A stretch of DNA of 8,187 nucleotides from Phenylobacterium sp. (GCA_028291285.1 JAQGIJ010000013.1:1-8187); one strand, 5' to 3'. Shown: positions 1 through 6,582, counted from the first letter of the stretch. The notes: a model not told the origin generated them from the letters alone. Program-made: numbers and translations.

Positions 1-870
1 CTGATCGCCGAGCACGTGCCGCACGCCAGGCTGGGCGCCGCCAACGGGCTGATGTCCCAGGGGCTGTCGCTCGGCCCCGCGTTCGGCGTGCTGGTGGGCG
101 GCCTGCTGATGGCCGACCTGGGCTGGCGCCGCGTGTTCCTGGTGTTCGGCGCCCTGTCGCTGACCTGGCTGATCCCATGGCTCGCCGCGGCGCGAACGGC
201 GCGGCGGGCCGGGCCTGCCGAGCCCGCGGCCGAGTCGCCGCCCGCCTTCCTGGAGATCCTGAAGCGGCGCGAGCTCTGGGGCCTCTCGCTCGGCCACGTG
301 ACCGGCAATTACGGCTTCTACTTCGTGGTCTCCTGGCTGCCGCTCTACCTGGTGAAGGCGCGCGGCTTCAGCGTGGCGCAGATGGCGACCGTCGGCGGGA
401 CGGTCTACCTGGTCTACGCCGCCGCGGCCTTCGCCGGCGGCTGGCTCACCGACCGCTGGATCGCCGCCGGCGCGACGCAAGGCCGCGCCCGCAAGACCGC
501 CGCGGTGGTGGCGCATCTCCTCGGCGCGACCGGCCTGATTGTCACCGCCTGGGGCGGCCCCGTGCTCTCGCTGTTCGGCCTGGTCCTGACGGCGACGGGC
601 TTCGGCATCGTCAATCCGCACACCTTCGCCACCGCCCAGGTGCTGGCCGGCCCGCGCGCGGCGGGCAAGTGGATGGGCGTGCAGAACTGCCTGGGCAACC
701 TCTCGGGCATCATCGGCCCCCTGGTCACCGGAGCGATCATCGACCGCACCGGCGGCTTCAAGGGCGCCTTCGCCGTGACCGCGGCGGTGGTGATCGTCGG
801 CCTGATCGGCTGGGTCGGTCTGATCCCGCGCGTCGAGCCGCTGGCCTGGCGGAGCGCCCCGCGCGCCTAG
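1..870 (+). CDS. MFS transporter, anion:cation symporter-like, 5' truncated by window
   Basis: This is the C-terminal part (about 289 residues) of an inner-membrane major facilitator transporter. The frame is open from base 1, so the real start lies outside the window; the GTG at 16 is not believed to be the start. About eight hydrophobic segments are visible, matching TM5-TM12 of a 12-TM protein, with the usual charged central loop (about residues 60-95, Ala/Pro/Glu/Arg-rich) between TM6 and TM7. The segment from [11 protein letters not shown] through the WLPLYLV stretch, and the IIDRTGGF motif after TM11, resemble the ACS family (hexuronate, galactonate, glucarate and similar organic-anion importers using protons). 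The substrate cannot be read from the sequence. The gene converges on recR, and the two stop codons overlap. Family is fairly sure, subfamily is an inference. Confidence 0.88.
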   Translation: MIAEHVPHARLGAANGLMSQGLSLGPAFGVLVGGLLMADLGWRRVFLVFGALSLTWLIPWLAAARTARRAGPAEPAAESPPAFLEILKRRELWGLSLGHVTGNYGFYFVVSWLPLYLVKARGFSVAQMATVGGTVYLVYAAAAFAGGWLTDRWIAAGATQGRARKTAAVVAHLLGATGLIVTAWGGPVLSLFGLVLTATGFGIVNPHTFATAQVLAGPRAAGKWMGVQNCLGNLSGIIGPLVTGAIIDRTGGFKGAFAVTAAVVIVGLIGWVGLIPRVEPLAWRSAPRA

Positions 871-1469
871 GCCGGTCGCCGCGCGCGCATGGCCTGGGCG
901 ATGGTGCCGTCGTCGAGCCAATCGAGCTCGCCGCCGACGGGCACGCCCCGGGCCAGCATGGTGACCGAGACGCCCGTCCCGGCCAGGCGGTCGGCGAGGT
1001 AGTGGGCGGTGGTCTGGCCGTCGACGGTGGCGGGAAGGGCGAGGACCACCTCGCGCACCACGCCGTCGCCCGCGCGGCTCACCAGCGGGCCGACGCGCAG
1101 GGCCTCCGGCCCGACGCCGTCCAGCGCCGAGAGCAAGCCGCCCAGCACGTGGTAGCGGCCGCGGAAGGCGCTGGCGCGCTCCATCGCCCAGAGCGCCCCC
1201 ACCTCCTCGACGACGCAGATCAGCGCGGCGTCGCGCTGCGCGTCGGCGCAGATGGCGCAGGGGTCCTGGGTGTCCAGCGAGCCGCAGGCGGAGCAGGTCT
1301 TCACCCGCCGGGCGGCTTCGGCGAGCGCGTCGGCCAGCGGGCTGAGCAGCTGCTCGCGCCGCTTCAGCAGCGCCAGCGCCGCGCGCCGGGCCGAGCGCGG
1401 GCCCAGCCCGGGCAGCTTGGCCAGCAGCCCGATCAGGCGTTCGATTTCAGGTCCGGCGGAGCTGGCCAA
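867..1469 (-). CDS. recR: Recombination mediator protein RecR
   Basis: RecR works with RecO and RecF to load RecA onto SSB-coated gaps. The 200-residue product is of normal length. In order it shows a helix-hairpin-helix ([12 protein letters not shown], about 18-29), a C4 zinc finger (C59, C62, C71, C74), a Toprim domain starting at [15 protein letters not shown] (about 84-98) with [10 protein letters not shown] (148-157), and the C-terminal [14 protein letters not shown] block. The start is TTG: an in-frame TGA lies just two codons upstream (1473-1475), so no longer protein is possible, and the N-terminal sequence ([10 protein letters not shown]) matches the family from its beginning. No strong Shine-Dalgarno is seen before the TTG. 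It is the last gene of the dnaX-ybaB-recR cluster, 43 nt after ybaB, so co-transcription is likely. Confidence 0.97.
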   Translation of the reverse strand: MASSAGPEIERLIGLLAKLPGLGPRSARRAALALLKRREQLLSPLADALAEAARRVKTCSACGSLDTQDPCAICADAQRDAALICVVEEVGALWAMERASAFRGRYHVLGGLLSALDGVGPEALRVGPLVSRAGDGVVREVVLALPATVDGQTTAHYLADRLAGTGVSVTMLARGVPVGGELDWLDDGTIAQAMRARRPA

Positions 1470-1512
1470 GGATCATCCGTGTCGTTGCGGCGGCGGCCCA
1501 GCTGCGCGCCGT

Positions 1513-1839
1513 TCAGAACTTCGGCATGCCGGGGAAGCCCATGCCGGCGAGCGGGCCGGCGGCCTCGCGCATCATCTCGGCCTGCTGGGCGTCGAGCTTG
1601 CGCTTGGCGTCGGCGTGGGCGGCGACCACCAGGTCGGCCACCACCTCGCCCTCGCCGGGCTGCATCAGGCTCTCGTCGATGTCCACCCGGGCGAGCTCGC
1701 CTGAGCCCTTCATGGTCACCTTGACCATACCCCCGCCGGAGGCGCCCTCCACCAACAGCTCGGCGAGCTTCGCCTGGGCGTCGGCCAGCTTCTGCTGCAT
1801 CGCCTGCGCCTGCTTCATCAGGGCGCCTAGGTCCTTCAT
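1513..1839 (-). CDS. ybaB: Nucleoid-associated protein, YbaB/EbfC family
   Basis: Small (108 aa) DNA-binding protein of the YbaB/EbfC family, which forms dimers shaped like tweezers and binds DNA with modest sequence preference. The N-terminal coiled-coil helix is clear (MKDLGALMKQAQAMQQKL onward to about residue 30), followed by the conserved small beta domain (VEGASGGGMVKVTMKGSGEL, then VDIDESLM) and a second long helix (VVADLVVAAHADAKRKLDAQQAEMM). The C-terminus ends in a Gly/Met/Pro-rich tail (MGFPGMPKF), typical of the family. The ATG lies only 3 nt beyond the dnaX stop, so its ribosome-binding sequence (a GGGA-like stretch around 1848-1851) sits inside the dnaX coding end. This implies translational coupling to dnaX. 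Position between dnaX and recR is the classic arrangement across bacteria. Confidence 0.96.
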   Translation of the reverse strand: MKDLGALMKQAQAMQQKLADAQAKLAELLVEGASGGGMVKVTMKGSGELARVDIDESLMQPGEGEVVADLVVAAHADAKRKLDAQQAEMMREAAGPLAGMGFPGMPKF

Positions 1840-1842
1840 GGC

Positions 1843-3666
1843 TCAGTTCCCATCCTGTTCGACGTCGTCGCTGTCGGCCTCGTCTTCGGCGGGCGCGGCC
1901 GCCAGGTCCGGCTGAGGCAGGTTTCGCACGCCCACGATCTCCGCGCCCGGGAAGGCTTGCATCACGGCCACGACGAAGGGGTCCTGCTCGATGCTGGCGC
2001 GCACCTCGCGCTCCTCGCGCTTCTGCTTTTCCCAGAGGCTCTCGGCCCCACCGCCGCCCTGGGCGGCGATCAGCCAGCGCTCGCCGGTCCATTCCTTCAG
2101 CCGCGCGACCAGGCGCTGGGCGAGGTTGTTGGGCGCGCCGGGCGCCGGCTCGTACTCGATGGCGCCGGGACGGAAGCTGATCGGCCGGACATAGCGCTCC
2201 ACGTCCAGCTTCAGGGCGATGTCGCGCCGCTTGTCGATCAGCGCCAGCACGTCCTCGAAGCTCTTCAGCTGGGCGGCCGCCACCGGCTCGCTGGAGGCCT
2301 GCGGCTGGGGCTGGGCGAAGCGGCGCGCCACGGCCGCGGAGCCGCCGCCGGCCGAGGCCGCGTGCGATCCGCCGCCACCCCCGCCTCCGCCGCCGGAGGA
2401 GGGCCCGCCGCCCAGCAGCTCGCCGCTCTGCAGCCGCTTCAGCGCCTCCTCAGGGCCCGGCAGGTCGGCGGCGTAGGCCAAGCGCACCAGCGCCATCTCC
2501 GTCGCGGCCGCCGCGTCGGGGGCGCGGCGCACCTCCTCATAGGCCTTCAGCGTCAGCTGCCAGATGCGCGACAGCGTGCCGGCCGAGACCGCGGCGCCGA
2601 TCTGCGCCAGCCGTGCGGCCTGCTCCTTCGGCATCACCAGGGCCTGCGGTCCGATGGTCTTGGCCACCGTCGCCCCATGGCAGTGGTCCAGCAGGTCCAT
2701 GACCACCTGGTCGGGGTTGGCGCCGAAGCCGTAGAGGGTGCGGAAGGTCTCGATCGCCGCGCCGGCCTCGCCGCGCATCAGCTGCTCGAAGAGGGCGATG
2801 GTCTGGGCCCGGTCCGCCAGGCCCAGCATGTCGCGGATGGTGGCGGCGCTCACCGTCTGGCCGGCCTCGGCCTGGACGATGGCCTGGTCGAGCATCGACT
2901 GGGCGTCGCGCACCGAGCCCTCGGCGGCGCGGGCGATCAGCGTCAGCCCTTCGGCCTCGACGCGTGCGCCCTCGGCCTCGCAGATCATCTCCAGGTTCTT
3001 GACCAGCACCTCGGGCTCCACCCGGCGCAGGTCGAAGCGCTGGGTGCGCGAGAGGATGGTCACCGGCACCTTGCGGATCTCGGTGGTGGCGAAGATGAAC
3101 TTGGCGTGCGGCGGCGGCTCTTCCAGCGTCTTCAGGAGCGCGTTGAACGCCCCCGTCGAGAGCATGTGCACTTCGTCGATGATGTAGACCTTGTAGCGGG
3201 CCTCCACCGGCGCATAGCGCACGCCTTCGAGCAGCTCGCGCATGTCGGCCACGCCCGTGCGGCTGGCGGCGTCGAGCTCGAGCACGTCCATGTGCCGCCC
3301 CTCGATGATCGAGCGGCAGTGCCGGCCCTCCTCCTTGAGGTCCAGCGTCGGGGCGTCGACCGTCTCGGTCAGGTAGTTCAGCGCCCGCGCCAGCAGCCGC
3401 GCCGTGGTGGTCTTGCCGACCCCGCGCACGCCGGTGAGCATGAAGGCATGGGCGATGCGGCCGGTGGCGAAGGCGTTGCGCAGGGTGCGCACCATCGCCT
3501 CCTGGCCGTAGAGGTCGTCGAAGGTGCGCGGCCGGTACTTGCGCGCCAGGACCGTGTAGGCGGCGGATGAGGCGGCGGGCGGCGGCGCGGCGTCGCCGAA
3601 CATGTCGCCCGTGTTGGGATCACGCTCGGGCGGGGAATCTTCGAGCGTGAAGTCTTCGTCGGCCAT
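1843..3666 (-). CDS. dnaX: DNA polymerase III clamp loader subunit tau/gamma
   Basis: ATPase subunit of the clamp loader, which opens the beta sliding clamp and, as full-length tau, ties the polymerase to the helicase. In the 607-residue product the AAA+ module starts near YTVLARKYRPRTFDDLYGQ (37-55), with Walker A GVRGVGKTT (79-87), Walker B YIIDEVH (161-167), sensor 1 FATTE (192-196) and an arginine-finger motif SRT (206-208) where SRC is usual. The zinc module is nearly gone: of the four cysteines found in E. coli only C117 remains. The collar domain III runs to about 400, then comes a Gly/Ser/Ala-rich linker (about 419-442, nine consecutive Gly at 425-433), then domain IV/V of tau with a conserved-looking C-terminal block (LKSFEDVLALIDKRRDIALK; WLIAAQGG; FVVAVMQAFPGAEI) and an acidic tail. 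An AGGG lies 4 nt before the ATG. It is first protein gene of the ffs-linked cluster. Confidence 0.97.
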   Translation of the reverse strand: MADEDFTLEDSPPERDPNTGDMFGDAAPPPAASSAAYTVLARKYRPRTFDDLYGQEAMVRTLRNAFATGRIAHAFMLTGVRGVGKTTTARLLARALNYLTETVDAPTLDLKEEGRHCRSIIEGRHMDVLELDAASRTGVADMRELLEGVRYAPVEARYKVYIIDEVHMLSTGAFNALLKTLEEPPPHAKFIFATTEIRKVPVTILSRTQRFDLRRVEPEVLVKNLEMICEAEGARVEAEGLTLIARAAEGSVRDAQSMLDQAIVQAEAGQTVSAATIRDMLGLADRAQTIALFEQLMRGEAGAAIETFRTLYGFGANPDQVVMDLLDHCHGATVAKTIGPQALVMPKEQAARLAQIGAAVSAGTLSRIWQLTLKAYEEVRRAPDAAAATEMALVRLAYAADLPGPEEALKRLQSGELLGGGPSSGGGGGGGGGSHAASAGGGSAAVARRFAQPQPQASSEPVAAAQLKSFEDVLALIDKRRDIALKLDVERYVRPISFRPGAIEYEPAPGAPNNLAQRLVARLKEWTGERWLIAAQGGGGAESLWEKQKREEREVRASIEQDPFVVAVMQAFPGAEIVGVRNLPQPDLAAAPAEDEADSDDVEQDGN

Positions 3667-3670
3667 GAAG

Positions 3671-3676
3671 CCCTGA
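3671..3676 (-). promoter_or_regulatory. dnaX ribosome-binding site squeezed against ffs
   Basis: On the minus strand TCAGGG lies 4 nt before the dnaX ATG. It is the only purine-rich stretch available, because the paired 3' arm of the 4.5S RNA ends only about six bases upstream. This supports the ATG at 3666 as the start. Spacing is a little short for a strong site. Confidence 0.5.
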
Positions 3677-3681
3677 TGGCA

Positions 3682-3787
3682 TGAGGTGGAGACCGGACAA
3701 CGACCCGGAGCGTAACTCGTTACGGCTGCTTCCTTCCGGACCTGACCGGATTGGCGAGGCGTCCGCCCGCAGCCGATCTCCGCCCCC
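3682..3787 (-). ncRNA. ffs: Signal recognition particle 4.5S RNA (small SRP RNA)
   Basis: The minus strand carries the near-invariant SRP domain IV hairpin (plus coordinates 3724-3747): GGTCAGGTCC, the GGAA tetraloop, then GGAAGCAGCC, which is the Ffh M-domain binding site with its symmetric and asymmetric internal loops. The ends pair: GGAGATCGG (3773-3781) with CCGGTCTCC (3688-3696) gives nine contiguous pairs including one G-U. Beyond a C/A mismatch, a further GGGG/CCTC extension pairs with one G-U. The RNA is therefore about 95-106 nt, normal for the small bacterial type without an Alu domain. It acts with Ffh and FtsY in co-translational targeting to the inner membrane. Exact ends are inferred from pairing. 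No terminator is seen between it and dnaX. Confidence 0.95.
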
Positions 3788-3817
3788 TATATCGCCGCTG
3801 AGGCAGGCTCGCGCAAG
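3788..3817 (-). promoter_or_regulatory. Possible promoter of ffs-dnaX-ybaB-recR
   Basis: Reading the minus strand, TTGCGC is followed after 17 nt by GATATA (or TATAGG, shifted by two), directly before the G-run that opens the 4.5S RNA. The spacing is ideal for a vegetative sigma factor and the position is right for ffs, but the -10 matches are only partial. If GATATA is the -10, transcription would begin near the GGAGATCGG arm rather than at the first G of the run. Confidence 0.35.
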
Positions 3818-3841
3818 TTGCCCCTCCGTCGTCGCGCGCAC

Positions 3842-3869
3842 ATGACGCGTCGGCTGCGGCGCCTTAAGT
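3842..3869 (+). promoter_or_regulatory. Possible nudC promoter, near-leaderless
   Basis: ATGACG (3842-3847), a 16-nt spacer and TTAAGT (3864-3869) resemble a vegetative promoter. The expected start of transcription is about 3876-3879, at or just before the nudC ATG. Matches to consensus are partial, so this is a suggestion only. Confidence 0.25.
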
Positions 3870-3878
3870 AGCTTGCCC

Positions 3879-4805
3879 ATGGCGCTTGATCTCTTTCTGA
3901 ACACCTTCGCCGGCAATCCGCTCGACCGGGCGAGCGACCGCAGGGTCGACGCCGACTGGCTGAAGCGGCAGCTCGCCTCCGACCAGGCGCTGGGCGTGGC
4001 GCTGTGGAACGGCAAGACCTTCGTCGAGACCGGCCAGGACGGCGCGGTGCAGATCAGCTACCTGCCCGGCAAGCTGGTCAGCGAGCTGGCCGGCGGCGCC
4101 GAGCGGCTGCTGTTCCTGGGCCTCTGGAAGGAGACGGCGATCTTCGCCGTCGACCTGGAAGGGCGCGCCGATCCGGCCGATTCCACCCTGCAGGGCATGG
4201 GACGGTTCGAGGAGCTGCGGCAGATCTCGCTGAAGCTGCCCGCGACCGACGCCTCGATCCTGGCGACCGCCAAGGCGATGTTCGAATGGCGCCGGCGCCA
4301 CAGGCACTGTGCGGTCTGCGGCCAGCCCAGCCACCCCACGGACGGCGGCTGGAAGCGCAAGTGCGAGTCCTGCGAGGCCGAGCACTTCCCGCGCACCGAC
4401 CCGGTGGTGATCATGCTGCCCTACCACGGCGACCGCTGCATGCTGGGCCGCCAGGAGATCTGGCCCAAGGGCATGTTCTCGGCGCTGGCGGGCTTCCTGG
4501 AGCCCGGCGAGGCGATCGAGGAGGCCTGCGCCCGCGAGCTCAACGAGGAGGCGGGCCTGCGGGCGGTGAAGGTCCGCTACCACTCCAGCCAGCCCTGGCC
4601 GTACCCGTCCTCGCTGATGATCGGCCTGCTCGCCGAGGTGCAGGACGACGAGGGCGCCCCCGACCAGACCGAGCTCTCCGAGGTCCGCTGGTTCACCAGA
4701 GCCGAAGCCCGCGACCTCCTCGCCGGCAAGCTCGACGCCACCTTCGCCCCGCCCCCATCCGCCATCGCCCACCAGCTGATCAAGGCCTGGTCGGAGGAGG
4801 GGTAG
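3879..4805 (+). CDS. nudC: NADH pyrophosphatase / NAD-RNA decapping Nudix hydrolase
   Basis: Cleaves NADH/NAD+ to NMN(H) plus AMP; members of this family also remove NAD caps from RNA 5' ends. The 308-residue product has the full NudC layout: an N-terminal domain (1-135), a C4 zinc ribbon (CAVC at 144-147, CESC at 162-165), the Nudix box GFLEPGE...RELNEEAGL (205-227, all consensus G, E, R, E, E, E and G positions kept), and the NADH-specific signature SQPWPYP (237-243) just after the box. FPRTDPVVI (170-178) before the box is also typical. The ATG at 3879 is chosen over the in-frame TTG at 3873, because MALDLFLNTFAGNPLDR is a natural family N-terminus. No Shine-Dalgarno is evident. It is divergent from ffs and convergent with pheA, with 18 nt between the stops. 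Confidence 0.96.
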   Translation: MALDLFLNTFAGNPLDRASDRRVDADWLKRQLASDQALGVALWNGKTFVETGQDGAVQISYLPGKLVSELAGGAERLLFLGLWKETAIFAVDLEGRADPADSTLQGMGRFEELRQISLKLPATDASILATAKAMFEWRRRHRHCAVCGQPSHPTDGGWKRKCESCEAEHFPRTDPVVIMLPYHGDRCMLGRQEIWPKGMFSALAGFLEPGEAIEEACARELNEEAGLRAVKVRYHSSQPWPYPSSLMIGLLAEVQDDEGAPDQTELSEVRWFTRAEARDLLAGKLDATFAPPPSAIAHQLIKAWSEEG

Positions 4806-4823
4806 CCCCCTCCCCGATAGGGA

Positions 4824-5675
4824 TCATCCCGCGAGCGAGCGGAACGGGTCCGCCGGATAGACCCCCAGGATCTCGAACCGCTCGGAGAAGAAGTGCAGCT
4901 CCTCGAAGGCGCGGGCCACGCCGCGGTCCTCGGGGCGGCCTTCGACCTCGACGTAGAAGAAGGTGGCGGTGAAGCTGGCGTTCTCCATGTAGCTCTCGAG
5001 CTTGATCATGTTGACGCCGTTGGTGGCGAAGCCGCCGAGCGCCTTGTAGAGCGCCGCCGGCAGGTTCTTCACCCGGAACACGAAGCTGGTGATGCAGGGC
5101 GCGGTGAAGGGCGGCGGCGGCGGATTGGGGTCCGCCGTCATCACCAGGAATCGGGTGGTGTTGTTGTGCTCGTCCTCGACGTCGCGCTGGACGATCTCCA
5201 GGCCGTAGATCTCGGCCGACAGCGCCGGCGAGACCGCCGCGCGGGTGGAGTCGGGATGCTCGGCCAGCATCTTGGCCGCCAGGGCGGTGTCGCCCACCGG
5301 CTCGGTCTTCAGGCCCAGCCGGCGCAGCGTCTGGCGGCACTGGCCGAGCGCGATCGGCATGGAGCAGGCGATCTTCACCTGGCTCAGCGCCACGCCCGGA
5401 TTGACCAGCAGATGGAAGTGGATCGGCTTGAAGCGCTCGCCGATGATCTTCAGGCCGGAGTTGGGCAGCAGATGGTGCACGTCCGCCACCCGGCCGGCGA
5501 TGGAGTTCTCCACCGGGATCAGAGCCAGCTGGCAATCGCCCCGGCGCACGGCGTCGAAAGCATCCTCGAAGGCGGCGTGAGGGGCCGGCTCATGATCCGG
5601 GAAAGAGGCGCGGCAGGCCTCGTCGCTGTTGGCGCCAGGCTCCCCCTGGAAGGCGATGCGGGGACGGTCGGTCAT
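4824..5675 (-). CDS. pheA: Prephenate dehydratase
   Basis: Converts prephenate to phenylpyruvate, the penultimate step of phenylalanine synthesis. The protein (283 aa) is the monofunctional form without a chorismate mutase domain. The catalytic PDT domain starts at once (IAFQGEPGANSDEAC, 7-21), with IPVENSIAG (53-61), CSMPIALGQC (104-113) and the catalytic TRF motif in NNTTRFLVM (171-179). A Pro-rich linker (183-193, five consecutive prolines) leads into the ACT regulatory domain (TSFVFRVKNLPAALYKAL from 196). The usual ESRP motif, which shapes the Phe-binding site, reads ESYM (227-230); this substitution is, to my recollection, common in alphaproteobacteria. The ATG overlaps the kdsB TGA as ATGA, so translational coupling is expected. 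No RNA leader or attenuator can precede it inside the operon. Confidence 0.95.
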   Translation of the reverse strand: MTDRPRIAFQGEPGANSDEACRASFPDHEPAPHAAFEDAFDAVRRGDCQLALIPVENSIAGRVADVHHLLPNSGLKIIGERFKPIHFHLLVNPGVALSQVKIACSMPIALGQCRQTLRRLGLKTEPVGDTALAAKMLAEHPDSTRAAVSPALSAEIYGLEIVQRDVEDEHNNTTRFLVMTADPNPPPPPFTAPCITSFVFRVKNLPAALYKALGGFATNGVNMIKLESYMENASFTATFFYVEVEGRPEDRGVARAFEELHFFSERFEILGVYPADPFRSLAG

Positions 5676-6415
5676 GGGTGAGAGCTCTCCCGGGCGATGG
5701 CGCGCGCGGCTTCGAGATCGGCGGCGGTGTCCACCGAAATCGGCGCGGCCGGGACGATCGCCGCCTGGATGGCGAGGCCGATCTCCAGGGCGCGCAGCTG
5801 CTCCAATCCCTCGCGACGCTCGAGCGGGGATGGCGGGGCGGCGCGGAAGCGCTGGAGCGCGGCGCGGCGATAGGCGTAGAGGCCCACGTGCCGCCAGATC
5901 GGACCTTCGCCGTAAGGGACGGCGCGGGTGAAATAGAGCGCGCGGCCGCGGGTCGCGTCCGCGTTCAGGGCCAGGATCGCCTTGACCACATCGGGGTTAT
6001 CGCGGTCGTCGGGGGACGTCTCGGGCGCGACCAGGGTTGCGATGTCGCAGCCGGCCTCCCGCGCCAGCAGGTTGACCGCCGCTCTGGGCGCGGAAGCCTC
6101 GATGAACGGCATGTCGCCTTGCAGATTGATCACCACGTCATGGCGCCCGGCCGGATCCAGGCGCTCGAGCGCGGCCAGGATGCGGTCGGAGCCGGACGGC
6201 AGAGTCGGATCTGTCAGAACCGCCCGCCCGCCCGCATGGCTCACCGCCAGGACGATCTCCTCGTCCGCGGCCGCCACCGCCACCGGTCCGACATCGGCTT
6301 CCAGGGCCTGACGCAGAACCCGCACGATCATCGCCTGGCCGCCGATATCGGCCAGCGGCTTGCCGGGCAGGCGGCTGGCGGCCATGCGGGCCGGTATGAG
6401 GATGATCGGGTTCAT
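5672..6415 (-). CDS. kdsB: 3-deoxy-manno-octulosonate cytidylyltransferase (CMP-KDO synthetase)
   Basis: Activates KDO with CTP to CMP-KDO in the cytoplasm, ready for transfer to lipid A in LPS inner-core synthesis. The 247-residue length fits the family. Visible motifs are the nucleotide-binding start IILIPARMAASRLPGKPL (4-21), SGSDRI (74-79), NLQGDMPFI (97-105; D101 is the expected Mg ligand, with Met where many homologues have Glu), HVGLYAYRR (176-184), LEQLRALE (204-211) and VDTAADLEAAR (228-238; D229 the second metal ligand). The frame stays open 38 codons further upstream, but homologues begin at the MNPIILIPAR methionine, so the ATG at 6415 is chosen. No clear Shine-Dalgarno precedes it. 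First gene of a kdsB-pheA operon, divergent from cycM. Confidence 0.95.
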   Translation of the reverse strand: MNPIILIPARMAASRLPGKPLADIGGQAMIVRVLRQALEADVGPVAVAAADEEIVLAVSHAGGRAVLTDPTLPSGSDRILAALERLDPAGRHDVVINLQGDMPFIEASAPRAAVNLLAREAGCDIATLVAPETSPDDRDNPDVVKAILALNADATRGRALYFTRAVPYGEGPIWRHVGLYAYRRAALQRFRAAPPSPLERREGLEQLRALEIGLAIQAAIVPAAPISVDTAADLEAARAIARESSHP

Positions 6416-6494
6416 GAATTTGTCGGGGCGGAGGCCCGTTTTCATCCGGGACGGAGGGTCTGAAAGCGGTCGGCAAAGGGCGTTTGCGCTCGCG

Positions 6495-6518
6495 GCGGTA
6501 GCGTGTAAGAGACGCCAA
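6495..6518 (-). promoter_or_regulatory. Possible kdsB-pheA promoter
   Basis: On the minus strand TTGGCG (6513-6518) is followed after about 10 nt by GCTACCGC (6495-6502). This resembles the Caulobacter vegetative pattern TTGACG, a 10-14 nt spacer, then GCTANAWC, with one mismatch in the -35 and two in the -10. The leader would be about 75 nt. The divergent 167-bp gap (6416-6582) must also hold the cycM promoter, for which I see no convincing match. Confidence 0.28.
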
Positions 6519-6572
6519 CGCAACATCAAGCGGGGGTGCCTCTCCGCCGCGGCGCGTCTGTATCAACCAGCC

Positions 6573-6580
6573 AAGGCGAG
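6573..6580 (+). promoter_or_regulatory. cycM ribosome-binding site
   Basis: AAGGCGAG lies just before the ATG, with AAGG six bases from it. This supports the start at 6583. Confidence 0.55.
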
Positions 6581-6582
6581 AC

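Noticed and set aside
177..1724. Long plus-strand open frame across the MFS gene, recR and ybaB
   Set aside because: Arg/Gly/Pro-rich low-complexity translation, antisense to recR and ybaB and out of frame with the MFS gene; a GC-rich shadow.
2341..2412. Programmed frameshift in dnaX
   Set aside because: No slippery heptamer of the A-AAA-AAG type; the repeated Gly codons do not allow good re-pairing in the -1 frame.
1957..3570. 537-codon plus-strand open frame antisense to dnaX
   Set aside because: No family resemblance, composition dominated by Leu, Gly, Arg and His from the dnaX complement; dnaX itself is unmistakable.
3864..4772. 302-codon minus-strand open frame opposite nudC
   Set aside because: Shadow of nudC, which has an intact zinc ribbon and Nudix box.
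4800..4835. Shared terminator between nudC and pheA
   Set aside because: Only a 4-bp GGGA/TCCC stem is visible, with no T-run; too weak to call.
5678..6463. 261-codon plus-strand open frame opposite kdsB
   Set aside because: Composition artefact; kdsB motifs on the other strand are complete.
6416..6529. 38-residue N-terminal extension of kdsB
   Set aside because: Family homologues begin at the MNPIILIPAR methionine, and a promoter-like sequence lies within the extension.
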